A stretch of DNA of 64,000 nucleotides from [Mycobacterium] fortunisiensis (GTDB lineage Bacteria; Actinomycetota; Actinomycetes; Mycobacteriales; Mycobacteriaceae). Each line of letters opens with the position of its first letter. The stretch's first letter is position 1. Below, piece by piece: positions 29,592 through 38,100 of the stretch. The stretch is from NCBI RefSeq assembly GCF_019050325.1, contig NZ_VOMB01000016.1, forward strand, positions 124,001 through 188,000. The letters run 5' to 3'. The translations under genes and the position numbers were made by a program. The notes under the pieces were generated by a model. It saw nothing but the letters and a program-made list of their open reading frames with translations. It did not search any database and was not told the DNA's origin.

Positions 29592-30385
29592 GGCCGCACC
29601 GCGATCGCGACCAGGTCCAGGCTGTCGTCAATGTTGCGGTCGCCCGACGAGGTCAGATCGAAGTCGTCGACGGTCACCGCGGCCACGTCGGCGAGCAGCT
29701 GCTCGGGCCATGGCGCGTCGGCCACCGCGCGCTGCACCTGTGCCTCGATGATCGAGCCGCCGTGCCGGGCGTCGAGTTCGGCGAGCCCGGCACCGTGAAA
29801 GACCCCGAGCATCGCCTCGACGGCAAACCCGGCGTCGACCAGCAGCTCGGTGAGCTCCGCGGCGTTGAGCTCACGGGTGTGGAACGGGTTCAGCGGGGTG
29901 TCCAGGCCGGGCGAGAAGGTGATGCGGTTCGGGGTGGAGACCAGGAACACACCGCCCGGACGCAGCACACGGAAGCACTCGGAGACGAATTGTGCTTGGT
30001 CCCAAAGGTGCTCGATGACCTGGAAGTTCACCACGACGTCGACCGATTCGTCGGCCAGGGGGAGCTCGGCCAGGTTGCCGTGGGTGATCTCGACCCTGGG
30101 ATAGCGGGCCCGCACGTGGGCCACGGTGGCCTCGTCGTAGTCCAGGGCGATCACCTTGCGGGCCACGTCGGCGATCAGATCCGCACCGTAGCCCTCGCCG
30201 CAGCCGGCTTCCAGGACCTCGCGACCGACGCACCGGTCGGCCAGGCGTCGGTACACCACCTCATGGCGGCGGAACCAGTAGTTTTCCTCGGCCAGGCCGG
30301 GGATGGTCCGCTCGCCGGTGAGAGGAAGTGCCAGGGGTTGGGCTTGGGTGAGGACTCCGTCCGGGCCCGCCGCGTTTGCGCTCAT
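29588..30385 (-). CDS. SAM-dependent methyltransferase of the MGLP cluster (Rv3030-like)
   Basis: A 265-residue class I methyltransferase with motif I VLEAGCGEGYGADLIADV, post-I ALDYDEATVAHV, motif II ESVDVVVNFQVIEHLWD and motif III LRPGGVFLVSTPN. Gene position (first in the operon with the branching enzyme and glucosyltransferase) makes it a candidate for methylating the glucose units of MGLP. A TAGCCT -10 lies 8 nt before the ATG, and the opposite-facing etfB is 227 bp away. Confidence 0.9.
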   Translation of the reverse strand: MSANAAGPDGVLTQAQPLALPLTGERTIPGLAEENYWFRRHEVVYRRLADRCVGREVLEAGCGEGYGADLIADVARKVIALDYDEATVAHVRARYPRVEITHGNLAELPLADESVDVVVNFQVIEHLWDQAQFVSECFRVLRPGGVFLVSTPNRITFSPGLDTPLNPFHTRELNAAELTELLVDAGFAVEAMLGVFHGAGLAELDARHGGSIIEAQVQRAVADAPWPEQLLADVAAVTVDDFDLTSSGDRNIDDSLDLVAIAVRP

Positions 30386-30393
30386 TGGAAGGC

Positions 30394-30399
30394 AGGCTA
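30394..30399 (-). promoter_or_regulatory. -10 element of the MGLP operon
   Basis: On the minus strand TAGCCT ends 8 nt before the Rv3030-like ATG. A leaderless layout. Confidence 0.5.
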
Positions 30400-30500
30400 A
30401 CCCAGGGTTACCCAGGTTGAAGGGGTCGGTGGCGAATCGCCAACGGTTTGGATGCCTCCGGGGTGTGGTAGGGGAGGCCGGAATACAAACTCCGACCAGC

Positions 30501-30542
30501 TATGGTGGTCCTGCGAACCACCATAAGTTACCGCCCGGTAAC
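30501..30542. promoter_or_regulatory. Two adjacent dyads upstream of etfB
   Basis: TATGGTGGT (30501-30509), 7 bp, ACCACCATA (30517-30525) is a perfect 9-bp dyad. Immediately next, GTTACC (30527-30532), 4 bp, GGTAAC (30537-30542) is a perfect 6-bp dyad. They lie 71-112 bp before the etfB start and are probable regulator sites or RNA hairpins; the regulator is unknown. Confidence 0.5.
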
Positions 30543-30612
30543 ATGGTGCTAGTTGCTCAGAACGTGATATGAGCCGGGCCACCGGTCTCATCGAGGAGGA
30601 CGAACCAGAGTC

Positions 30613-31404
30613 ATGACGAACATCGTGGTCCTGATCAAACAGGTCCCAGACACTTGGTCGGAGCGCAAGCTGTCCGACGGCGATTTCACCCTCGACCGCG
30701 AGGCTGCCGACGCCGTGCTCGACGAGATCAACGAGCGCGCCGTGGAAGAGGCGCTGTTGATCAAGGAGCGTGAAGGCGGAGACAGCACCGTCACCGTGCT
30801 GACCGCCGGCCCGGAGCGCGCCACCGAGGCGATCCGCAAGGCGCTGTCCATGGGTGCCGACAAGGCCGTGCACCTCAAGGACGACGGCATGCACGGCTCC
30901 GACGTCGTCCAGACCGCATGGGCGCTGGCCCGTGCGCTGGGCACCATCGAGGGCACCGAGCTGGTCATCGCCGGTAACGAGGCCACCGACGGCGTCGGCG
31001 GCGCAGTGCCGGCTGTGATCGCCGAGTACCTGGGCCTGCCGCAGCTCACCCACGTGCGCAAGCTGAACGTCGAGGGCGGCAAGGTCACCGCCGAGCGGGA
31101 GACCGACGAGGGCGTGTTCACCCTGGAGGCCTCGCTGCCGGCCGTGGTCAGCGTCAACGAGAAGATCAACGAGCCCCGCTTCCCGTCCTTCAAGGGCATC
31201 ATGGCCGCGAAGAAGAAGGAAGTCACCGTGCTCACCCTCGCCGAGATCGGCGTGGAGGCCGACGAGGTCGGCGTCGCCAATGCCGGTTCCAAGGTGCTGT
31301 CTTCGACCCCGAAGCCGCCGAAGACCGCCGGTGAGAAGGTGACCGACGAGGGCGACGGCGGCACCAAGATCGCCGAGTACCTGGTCGCCCAAAAGCTCAT
31401 CTAG
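30613..31404 (+). CDS. etfB: Electron transfer flavoprotein beta subunit
   Basis: A 263-residue EtfB (FixA) that carries electrons from acyl-CoA dehydrogenases toward the quinone pool. The family start NIVVLIKQVPDTWSERKL, the AMP-binding loop (NEATDGVGGAVPAVIAEYLG) and the interaction segment near EASLPAVVSVNEKINEPRFP are present. GAGGAGGACG precedes the ATG. etfA follows 46 bp later, and the gap has a Shine-Dalgarno sequence only. In H37Rv this pair is fixA-fixB (Rv3029c-Rv3028c). Confidence 0.95.
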   Translation: MTNIVVLIKQVPDTWSERKLSDGDFTLDREAADAVLDEINERAVEEALLIKEREGGDSTVTVLTAGPERATEAIRKALSMGADKAVHLKDDGMHGSDVVQTAWALARALGTIEGTELVIAGNEATDGVGGAVPAVIAEYLGLPQLTHVRKLNVEGGKVTAERETDEGVFTLEASLPAVVSVNEKINEPRFPSFKGIMAAKKKEVTVLTLAEIGVEADEVGVANAGSKVLSSTPKPPKTAGEKVTDEGDGGTKIAEYLVAQKLI

Positions 31405-31450
31405 GCAGCTGTCCTAGACCACCTACTCTCCGAAAGACTAACGAGAACTC

Positions 31451-32410
31451 ATGGCTGAAGTACTTGTGCTCGTTGAGCACTCCGAAGGCGCGTTGAAGAA
31501 AGTCACCGCCGAACTCATCACCGCCGCCCGGGTCCTGGGTGAGCCTGCCGCTGTCGTGGTGGGCAAGCCGGGCACGGCGGCCCCGCTGGTCGACGGCCTC
31601 AAGGCCGCCGGTGCGGCCAAGATCTACGTCGCCGAGTCCGACGACGCGGAGAACTACCTCGTCACCCCGGTGGTCGACGTGCTGGCCGGACTGGCCGAGT
31701 CGGCAGCGCCGGCCGGCGTGGTCATCGCCGCCACCGCCGACGGCAAGGAAATCTCCGCCCGCCTGGCCGCCCGGATCGGCTCGGGCCTGCTGGTCGACGT
31801 GGTCGAGGTCCGCGAGGGTGCGGTGGGTCTCCACAGCATCTTCGGTGGTGCCTTCACCGTCGAGGCCCAGGTCACCAGCGACACCCCGGTGATCACGGTG
31901 CGTCCGGGCTCGATCGAGGCCGCCCCGGCCGACGGTGCCGGCGAGGTCGTCAACGTCGAGGTCCCGGCCCAGGCCGAGAACGCGACCAAGATCACCAAGC
32001 GCGAGCCCGCTGTCGCCGGTGACCGCCCCGAGCTCACCGAGGCCGGCGTCGTGGTCGCCGGTGGTCGTGGTGTCGGTGGCGAGGACGGCTTCCACGATGT
32101 CGTCGAGCCGCTGGCCGACGCCTTCGGCGCTGCTGTCGGTGCCTCGCGTGCCGCGGTCGACTCGGGTTACTACGGTGGCCAGTTCCAGGTCGGCCAGACC
32201 GGTAAGACCGTGTCGCCGCAGCTGTACATCGCCCTGGGCATCTCCGGCGCGATCCAGCACCGGGCCGGTATGCAGACCTCGAAGACGATCATCGCGGTGA
32301 ACAAGGACGAGGAAGCCCCGATCTTCGAGATCGCCGACCTCGGCATCGTCGGTGACCTGTTCAAGGTTGCCCCGCAGCTGACCGACGCGGTCAAGGCCCG
32401 CAAGGGATAG
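31451..32410 (+). CDS. etfA: Electron transfer flavoprotein alpha subunit
   Basis: A 319-residue EtfA (FixB). The N-terminal domain starts [20 protein letters not shown]. The FAD domain has the family residues [34 protein letters not shown] and [20 protein letters not shown]. The length is normal and it pairs with etfB upstream. A strong terminator follows 15 bp after the stop, closing the operon. Confidence 0.95.
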   Translation: MAEVLVLVEHSEGALKKVTAELITAARVLGEPAAVVVGKPGTAAPLVDGLKAAGAAKIYVAESDDAENYLVTPVVDVLAGLAESAAPAGVVIAATADGKEISARLAARIGSGLLVDVVEVREGAVGLHSIFGGAFTVEAQVTSDTPVITVRPGSIEAAPADGAGEVVNVEVPAQAENATKITKREPAVAGDRPELTEAGVVVAGGRGVGGEDGFHDVVEPLADAFGAAVGASRAAVDSGYYGGQFQVGQTGKTVSPQLYIALGISGAIQHRAGMQTSKTIIAVNKDEEAPIFEIADLGIVGDLFKVAPQLTDAVKARKG

Positions 32411-32424
32411 TCCGCTCAGTACCA

Positions 32425-32465
32425 CACAAAACCCCGGCGCACCTGGTGTGCGCCGGGGTTTTGTG
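32425..32465 (+). terminator. Intrinsic terminator after etfA
   Basis: An 18-bp perfect stem (CACAAAACCCCGGCGCAC and complement) with the loop CTGGT; the 3' arm contains TTTTGTG. It is the clearest hairpin terminator in the first half of the window. Confidence 0.9.
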
Positions 32466-32499
32466 CTGTGTGGGTCGGGGCGTTTCCGTGCCATCCGAG

Positions 32500-32572
32500 C
32501 CGAATTGGCTGCCGCACCGAGTTGGCTGCCGCACCGAGTTGGCTGCCGCGCCGAATTGGCTGCCGCGCCGAG
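32500..32572. repeat. 17-bp tandem repeat, 4.3 copies
   Basis: The unit CCGARTTGGCTGCCGCR repeats head to tail at 32500, 32517, 32534 and 32551, followed by five bases of a fifth copy. Copies differ only at two purine positions. It is intergenic; 17 is not a multiple of three, so it is not coding. It is a likely variable-number locus. Confidence 0.85.
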
Positions 32573-32620
32573 TGTCACGTTGGAGTGGCTACCGCGGTCG
32601 AGGGCCACTCTGGCCTGACA
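32573..32620. repeat. Diverged copy of the TTGTCACGCCAGAGTG palindrome
   Basis: TGTCACGTTGGAGTGGC (32573-32589) faces GCCACTCTGGCCTGACA (32604-32620) as an imperfect dyad. A perfect version lies at 39171-39220. Of the 363-bp gap from 32411 to 32773, the terminator, tandem repeat and this element fill most; bases 32621-32773 hold only the presumed promoter of the next gene. Confidence 0.6.
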
Positions 32621-32773
32621 ACGTGGCGGGGAAGTAGGCGGCGACGGCGGGGAAGTACGCGTGGGACGGGCGGGCGGATTCCCGGACCGGACTACGGACT
32701 TTCCAGGGTGTGCAGCCACCTCGGCGGGTGCCAGTGTTGACTCCGTCAGCACATCGAGAAAGGGATTCGCACC

Positions 32774-33517
32774 ATGAAGATCACAGTGATAGGTGCCAGC
32801 GGCCAGATCGGCTCACGGGTCGTGCGGTTGCTCACTGATGCCGGGCATGACGTGGTCGCCGCCTCGCTCTCGACAGGAGCCAACGTCCTCACCGGCGAGG
32901 GCCTGGTGGACGCGCTCAGCGGCGCGCAGGTGCTGGTGGACGTGGTGAATTCACCGTCGTTCGAGGACTCCGCGGTGCTGGACTTCTTCACCGCCTCGTC
33001 GCGCAACCTGGTCGCCGCCGCCAAGGAGACCGGCGTCGGCCATTACGTCGCACTGTCGATCGTGGGCACCGACGGGCTGCCGGACAGCGGCTACATGCGT
33101 GCCAAGGTGGCCCAGGAGGAGATCATCACCGGCTCGGGTCTGCCGTACACGATCGTGCGCGCCACGCAGTTCCAGGAATTCGCCGAGGCCATCACCGACA
33201 CCCTGGTGGTCGGGGACGAGGTGCGGGTACCCGACGCGCGGATCCAGCTGATCTCCGTCGACGACGTCGCCGCCCAGGTGGCCGAGGTCGCGCAGGGCTC
33301 CCCGGTCAACGGAATCGTCAACATCGGTGGGCCGGAAAAGCTTTCGTTCGCCGACATGGCCCGCGCCGTGCTGGCCAGGCGGGGTGACGACAAGCCGGTG
33401 GTGATCGACCCGCAGGCAACGTATTTCGGCACCGCGGTGGACGCCGACAGCCTGGTGACCGGTGATGACGGAATCCTCACCGAAACCCGTTTCGCCGACT
33501 TCATCGCGGCGCACTGA
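32774..33517 (+). CDS. NmrA-like NAD(P)-binding oxidoreductase
   Basis: A 247-residue atypical short-chain dehydrogenase fold. The dinucleotide motif is VIGASGQIGSRVV at the N-terminus. There is no clear Tyr-x3-Lys catalytic pair (GYMRAKVAQEE is the nearest, with YMRAK), as in NmrA/TMR-like proteins. The family senses or reduces small molecules, and substrate is unknown. GAGAAAGG precedes the ATG. The cupin gene starts 1 bp after its stop. Neither gene is in the H37Rv order I recall. Confidence 0.8.
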   Translation: MKITVIGASGQIGSRVVRLLTDAGHDVVAASLSTGANVLTGEGLVDALSGAQVLVDVVNSPSFEDSAVLDFFTASSRNLVAAAKETGVGHYVALSIVGTDGLPDSGYMRAKVAQEEIITGSGLPYTIVRATQFQEFAEAITDTLVVGDEVRVPDARIQLISVDDVAAQVAEVAQGSPVNGIVNIGGPEKLSFADMARAVLARRGDDKPVVIDPQATYFGTAVDADSLVTGDDGILTETRFADFIAAH

Positions 33518-33518
33518 C

Positions 33519-33929
33519 ATGCCGGTGTCAGCTGAGCGCGAGCAGGCGCTGCAGGACGCGATGACGGTGATCGGCTGTGTGACACCGCCGTTCATCCCGC
33601 CCAACGCCGAGGTGATGACGACGATCATCGAATGGCCCGCGGGATCGCCCGGGGCGCCGCCGCACCGGCATCCGGCCGGACCGGCATTCGGCTATGTGCT
33701 GGAGGGCGAGATGCTCTTCGAATTGGAGGGCGAGGCGCCGCGGGTGGTCAAGGCCGGCGAGGCGTTTTGGGAGCCCGGCGGTGACGTGATCCACTACTCG
33801 GACGCCAACAACCGCGACGACGTCCCGCTGAAGTTCCTGGTCAACATGTTGTGTGTGCCCGGTGAACCGATGCTCGTCATCGTCGACGACGACGAACTCG
33901 AAGCCCGCAAGGACCGCCGGGTGCGCTGA
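33519..33929 (+). CDS. Single-domain cupin protein
   Basis: A 136-residue cupin. Motif 1 is PPHRHPAGPAFGYVLEGEM (metal-binding His-x-His and Glu), and motif 2 follows around AFWEPGGDVIHYSD, which supplies the last histidine. Metal-binding residues therefore look intact, so a small dioxygenase, isomerase or sensor is possible. The ATG is 1 bp after the previous stop, so expression is coupled to the NmrA-like protein. Substrate unknown. Confidence 0.82.
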   Translation: MPVSAEREQALQDAMTVIGCVTPPFIPPNAEVMTTIIEWPAGSPGAPPHRHPAGPAFGYVLEGEMLFELEGEAPRVVKAGEAFWEPGGDVIHYSDANNRDDVPLKFLVNMLCVPGEPMLVIVDDDELEARKDRRVR

Positions 33930-34021
33930 GCGCCGACAACGGGCAAAACGTCACCTGGTGCTCACGGACATGTCACACGGGTGATGCCGTCTGGAGACCC
34001 CACTGGGCGACCGTGCTGGCT

Positions 34022-34882
34022 ATGAGCACTGCATCTGTACTCATCGCCGCTGATCACACCGACAGCGTGGCGTCCGGTGCGCCGCGTTACACCCTGCTGT
34101 TGTCGACCGATCCCGAGCTCATCGAGGCCGCCCAGCGGCTCCGCTACGACGTGTTCACCTCCGAACCCGGTTTCACCCTCGGCAGCGCGACCGACGGCCG
34201 CTCGTCCGGTCTGGATGCCGACCGGTTCGACGAGCACTGCGACCACCTGCTGGTGCGTGAGGACCACACCGGTGAGCTGGTGGGCTGCTACCGGATGTTG
34301 CCGCCGCCGGGCGCGATCGCCGCGGGCGGGCTCTACACCGCCACCGAGTTCGACGTGCGCGGCCTCGATGCGCTGCGGCCCTCGCTGGTCGAGATGGGCC
34401 GTGCGGTGGTGCGGGCCGATCACCGCAACGGCGCCGTGGTGCTGCTGATGTGGGCGGGCATCCTGGCCTACCTCGACCGGTGCGGGTACGACTACGTGAC
34501 CGGTTGTGTATCGGTGCCGGTGGCCGGCAACGCCGACGGGCCGCCGGGGACCCAGATCCGCGGGGTCCGCGACGTCGTCCGGCGCCGCCACGCCGCACCC
34601 GCCGAACACACGGTGTACCCGTATCGGCCGGTGGCCCTGGATGGCCGCGGCCTCGACGACATCGACCCGCCGTCGCGGACCACGGTGCCCCCGCTGATGC
34701 GTGGCTACCTGCGGCTGGGAGCGCAGGTGTGCGGGGAACCGGCGCACGATCCCGATTTCGGGGTGGGCGATTTCCCGGCCTTGCTCGACAAGCGCCGCGC
34801 CGACGTCCGCTACCTCAAGCGCCTGCGCTCGGTCTCGGCGGCGGCCGACATGGCCGGCGGGAAGACCGGGGGTGCGGTATGA
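34022..34882 (+). CDS. GNAT-type N-acyltransferase (OlsB-like, Rv3027c-like)
   Basis: A 286-residue protein of the ornithine-acyl-ACP N-acyltransferase (OlsB)/hemolysin-like group. Typical pieces are LIEAAQRLRYDVFTSEPGF, RFDEHCDHLLVRE, VGCYRMLPP and SLVEMGRAVVRADHRNGAV with LLMWAGILAYLDRCGYDYVTGCVSV. OlsB makes lyso-ornithine lipid from a 3-hydroxyacyl-ACP. The ATG at 34022 is the first start before the conserved region. It overlaps the next gene, a PlsC-type acyltransferase (OlsA-like), by ATGA, which supports a two-step acylation of one head group. Confidence 0.82.
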   Translation: MSTASVLIAADHTDSVASGAPRYTLLLSTDPELIEAAQRLRYDVFTSEPGFTLGSATDGRSSGLDADRFDEHCDHLLVREDHTGELVGCYRMLPPPGAIAAGGLYTATEFDVRGLDALRPSLVEMGRAVVRADHRNGAVVLLMWAGILAYLDRCGYDYVTGCVSVPVAGNADGPPGTQIRGVRDVVRRRHAAPAEHTVYPYRPVALDGRGLDDIDPPSRTTVPPLMRGYLRLGAQVCGEPAHDPDFGVGDFPALLDKRRADVRYLKRLRSVSAAADMAGGKTGGAV

Positions 34883-35760
34883 CCGCGCCCCAGACCCGAG
34901 GTGGGCAGTCCGAGCCGGGGTGTGAGCACTCCTGGCTGCCCAGGGCGTCGTGTGACGCCAGTTGCGTGCAGGCCGGAAGTGCCGAGGCCGGCCGGCGTCC
35001 GGTGGTCTGGATCCGCACCACGGTGCGGGTCGTGATGGCCGTGCTGTTGGCGCCGGGAGTGCCACTGCTGGCGGTGCCGATGCCGGGCCGATCCCACTTG
35101 CAGCGCTTCTACTGCCGGTTGATGCTGCGGTGCTTCGGGGTGCGAATCTCGCTGTCGGGCGGACCTATTCGCAACCTCCAAGGGGTCCTGGTGGTCAGTG
35201 GCCACGTGTCCTGGCTGGACATCTTCACGGTCGGTGCGGTCCTGCCCGGCTCCTTCGTGGCCCGCGCCGACCTGGTGGAATGGCCGGCCGTCGGGCGGTT
35301 GGCCCGGGTCATGAAGGTGATCCCGATCGACCGGGGCAGCCTGCGCCGGCTGCCCGCGGTGGTGCACACCGTGGCCGAACGGCTGCGCGCCGGGCACACC
35401 GTGGTGGCCTTTCCGGAGGGCACCACCTGGTGCGGACTGGCCTACGGATCGTTCCGGCCGGCGATGTTCCAGGCCGCGATCGACGCGGCCCGGCCGGTGC
35501 AGCCGCTGCGGCTGGACTATCGGCACCGCGACGGCCGGCCCTCCACCGTCCCGGCGTTCGTGGGCGAGGACACCCTGGTGCGGTCGGTGCGCCGGGTCAT
35601 CACCGCACGTCGCACGGTATGCCACGTACATGTCGGGTCGTTGCAGCTGCCCGGGGCGGACCGGCGTGCCCTGGCGGCGCGGTGCGAAGCTGCGGTCCGT
35701 GCGGATCGGACCGGACACCAGCGGCTGCCCCAGGCTCCCGCGCACGTTCTGGCGGCCTGA
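34879..35760 (+). CDS. PlsC-type acyltransferase (OlsA-like, Rv3026c-like)
   Basis: A 293-residue membrane-associated acyltransferase. A hydrophobic segment (VVMAVLLAPGVPLLAVPMP) precedes the catalytic block, whose motif I is SGHVSWLD (H-x4-D) and motif III FPEGTT. This is the LPLAT superfamily, which acylates lysophospholipids or lyso-ornithine lipid. The start overlaps the OlsB-like stop (ATGA at 34879-34882). The longer upstream frame is antisense noise. Exact product unproven. Confidence 0.87.
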   Translation: MTAPQTRGGQSEPGCEHSWLPRASCDASCVQAGSAEAGRRPVVWIRTTVRVVMAVLLAPGVPLLAVPMPGRSHLQRFYCRLMLRCFGVRISLSGGPIRNLQGVLVVSGHVSWLDIFTVGAVLPGSFVARADLVEWPAVGRLARVMKVIPIDRGSLRRLPAVVHTVAERLRAGHTVVAFPEGTTWCGLAYGSFRPAMFQAAIDAARPVQPLRLDYRHRDGRPSTVPAFVGEDTLVRSVRRVITARRTVCHVHVGSLQLPGADRRALAARCEAAVRADRTGHQRLPQAPAHVLAA

Positions 35761-35793
35761 CGGCGGCCGGACGGCGGCCCACCTGCCAGCGGC

Positions 35794-35799
35794 TATCCT
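35794..35799 (+). promoter_or_regulatory. -10 element of iscS
   Basis: TATCCT ends 9 nt before ATG 35809. GGAGAGG also precedes the ATG, so both leaderless and leadered mRNA are possible. Confidence 0.4.
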
Positions 35800-35808
35800 G
35801 GAGAGGTT

Positions 35809-37020
35809 ATGACCTCCTCCGCGGGCAGGCCGGTCTATCTCGATCACGCCGCCACCACACCGATGCATCCAGCCGCCATCGACGCGATGACGGCTGCGCT
35901 GGCGAGCGTGGGTAACGCCTCGTCGCTGCACGGCTCGGGCCGGCAGGCCCGGCGGCGCATGGAGGAAGCTCGCGAGACCCTGGCCGGTCTGCTGGACTGC
36001 CGTCCCTCCGAGGTGATCTTCACCGCCGGGGGCACCGAGAGCGACAACCTCGCGGTCAAAGGCATCTACTGGGCCCGCCGCGATGCTGAGCCGAAGCGCC
36101 GCCGGATCGTCACCACCGCCGTCGAGCACCACGCCGTGCTCGATGCGGTGCAGTGGCTCGTCGACCACGAGGGTGCCGAGGTGACCTGGCTGCCGGTCGA
36201 CGCCGAGGGCGCGGTGGCGCCGGAGTCGCTGCGGTCCGCCATCGAGGCCGGCGACGGCCCCGAGGACGTGGCCCTGATCACGATCATGTGGGCCAACAAC
36301 GAGGTCGGCACGATCATGCCGATCGCCGAGCTGGCTGCCGTCGCCGCCGAGTTCGACATCCCGATGCACAGCGACGCGATCCAGGCCGTGGGGCAGGTCC
36401 CGGTCGAGTTCACCGCCACCGGGCTGGCGGCCATGAGCATCGCCGCGCACAAGTTCGGCGGCCCGATGGGCGTCGGCGCACTGCTGTTGCGCCGTGACAC
36501 GGCCTGCGTGCCGCTGCAGCACGGCGGCGGGCAGGAACGCGACGTGCGTTCGGGCACACCCGACGTGGCCGGTGTGGTGGCGATGGCCGCGGCCGCCGAG
36601 GTGGCGATCGGCGGGCTCGGCGAGCACAGCTCCCGGGTGCAGGCGCTGCGGGACAAGCTGATCGACGGAGTGCTGTCCACCATCGAGGACAGCTTCGTCA
36701 ACGGACCCAGGGGAGCCGGGCGGCTGCCGGCCAACACCCACTTCACGTTCCGGGGTTGCGAGGGCGATTCGCTGCTGATGCTGCTCGACGCCAAGGGCGT
36801 GGAGTGCTCCACCGGTTCGGCGTGTACCGCAGGTGTGGCGCAGCCCTCGCACGTCCTGGTCGCGATGGGCGCCGACCCGGCCACCGCCCGCGGATCGCTG
36901 CGATTCTCGTTGGGGCACACCAGTACCGACGCCGACATCGACGCAGTGCTCGAGGTGCTACCCGCCGCCGTCGAGCGGGCCCGCCAGGCCGCACTGGCCA
37001 GCGCGGGGAGGTCGGCCTGA
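35809..37020 (+). CDS. iscS: Cysteine desulfurase
   Basis: A 403-residue PLP enzyme that takes sulphur from cysteine and hands it to acceptors such as MnmA. PLP-binding Lys215 is in SIAAHKFGG and the persulphide Cys339 in [10 protein letters not shown]. The N-terminal signature [12 protein letters not shown] is complete. Its last codon overlaps the ATG of mnmA (TGATG), so the desulfurase and its tRNA thiolase partner are made together. In H37Rv this is Rv3025c. No SUF or ISC scaffold gene is nearby. Confidence 0.96.
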   Translation: MTSSAGRPVYLDHAATTPMHPAAIDAMTAALASVGNASSLHGSGRQARRRMEEARETLAGLLDCRPSEVIFTAGGTESDNLAVKGIYWARRDAEPKRRRIVTTAVEHHAVLDAVQWLVDHEGAEVTWLPVDAEGAVAPESLRSAIEAGDGPEDVALITIMWANNEVGTIMPIAELAAVAAEFDIPMHSDAIQAVGQVPVEFTATGLAAMSIAAHKFGGPMGVGALLLRRDTACVPLQHGGGQERDVRSGTPDVAGVVAMAAAAEVAIGGLGEHSSRVQALRDKLIDGVLSTIEDSFVNGPRGAGRLPANTHFTFRGCEGDSLLMLLDAKGVECSTGSACTAGVAQPSHVLVAMGADPATARGSLRFSLGHTSTDADIDAVLEVLPAAVERARQAALASAGRSA

Positions 37021-38090
37021 TGCGGGTCCTGGTCGCGATGAGCGGTGGCGTGGACTCCTCGGTGGCCGCCGCCCGGATGGTCGACGCCGGCCATGACGTC
37101 GTCGGCGTCCACCTGGCGCTGTCCTCGGCGCCGGGCACCCTGCGTACCGGCTCGCGGGGATGCTGCTCGAAAGAAGACGCCGGCGACGCCCGCCGGGTGG
37201 CCGACATCCTCGACATCCCGTTCTATGTATGGGATTTCGCCGACCGGTTCGCCGAGGACGTGATCGACGACTTCGTCGAGGCCTACGCCCGGGGCGAGAC
37301 GCCCAACCCCTGCGTGCGGTGCAATGAGCGGATCAAGTTCTCCGCGCTGGCCGCGCGGGCATTGGCGCTCGGCTTCGACGCCGTGGCAACCGGGCACTAC
37401 GCGCGGCTGTCCGATGGCCGGCTGCGTCGCGCGGTCGACGCCGACAAGGACCAGTCCTATGTACTCGGTGTGCTGACCGCCGAACAACTCTCGCACGCGA
37501 TCTTCCCGATCGGCGACACCCCCAAGCCGCAGATTCGCGCCGAGGCCGCCGAGCGGGGCCTGGCGGTGGCGAAAAAGCCTGACAGCCACGACATCTGCTT
37601 CATCCCGTCCGGGGACACCCAGGCCTTCCTGGGCGCCCGCATCGGGGTCCGCCGCGGTGCGGTGGTCGACAACGACGGCGCAGTGCTCGCCGAACACGAT
37701 GGCGTGCACGGCTTCACGATCGGGCAGCGCAAGGGCCTGGGCATCGCGGGGCCGGGTGCCGACGGTCGCCCGCGATACGTCACCGGCATCGACGCCGAGA
37801 CCGGCACGGTGCAGGTCGGATCCGTCGAGGATCTCGAGGTGTCCGAATTACTCGGCGACAAGCCGGTGTTCACCAGCGGGACTCCGCTGCAGGGGCCGGT
37901 GGAATGCCAGGTTCAGGTGCGTGCCCACGGCGGGATCACCGACGCGGTCGCCGAGCTGCGGGACGGCCGGTTGGTGGTGAGCCTGCGGCCACCGCTGCGT
38001 GGGGTCGCCCCGGGGCAGACCATGGTGCTGTACCGGCCGGACGCCGAGGGTGACGAGGTCATCGCCAGCGCGACCATCACCCGCGCGTGA
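37020..38090 (+). CDS. mnmA: tRNA-specific 2-thiouridylase
   Basis: A 356-residue enzyme that thiolates U34 of Lys, Glu and Gln tRNAs with sulphur from IscS. The ATP loop is [15 protein letters not shown], the two catalytic cysteines are in NPCVRCNE and SHDICFI, and the tRNA contact region [15 protein letters not shown] is intact. The ATG overlaps the iscS stop by one base. In H37Rv the next genes are a PE/PPE/ESX island, but here a MetE-like gene follows directly. Confidence 0.95.
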   Translation: MRVLVAMSGGVDSSVAAARMVDAGHDVVGVHLALSSAPGTLRTGSRGCCSKEDAGDARRVADILDIPFYVWDFADRFAEDVIDDFVEAYARGETPNPCVRCNERIKFSALAARALALGFDAVATGHYARLSDGRLRRAVDADKDQSYVLGVLTAEQLSHAIFPIGDTPKPQIRAEAAERGLAVAKKPDSHDICFIPSGDTQAFLGARIGVRRGAVVDNDGAVLAEHDGVHGFTIGQRKGLGIAGPGADGRPRYVTGIDAETGTVQVGSVEDLEVSELLGDKPVFTSGTPLQGPVECQVQVRAHGGITDAVAELRDGRLVVSLRPPLRGVAPGQTMVLYRPDAEGDEVIASATITRA

Positions 38091-38100
38091 GCGTCGCCGG

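Noticed and set aside
32425..32620. CRISPR array between etfA and the NmrA-like gene
   Set aside because: The 17-bp units are directly adjacent with no spacers, and no cas gene is present. It is a plain tandem repeat.
34810..36918. Minus-strand open frame of 702 codons across the OlsA-like and iscS genes
   Set aside because: It spans two real genes on the other strand, has no start signal and an Arg/His/Gly-rich composition typical of shadow frames.
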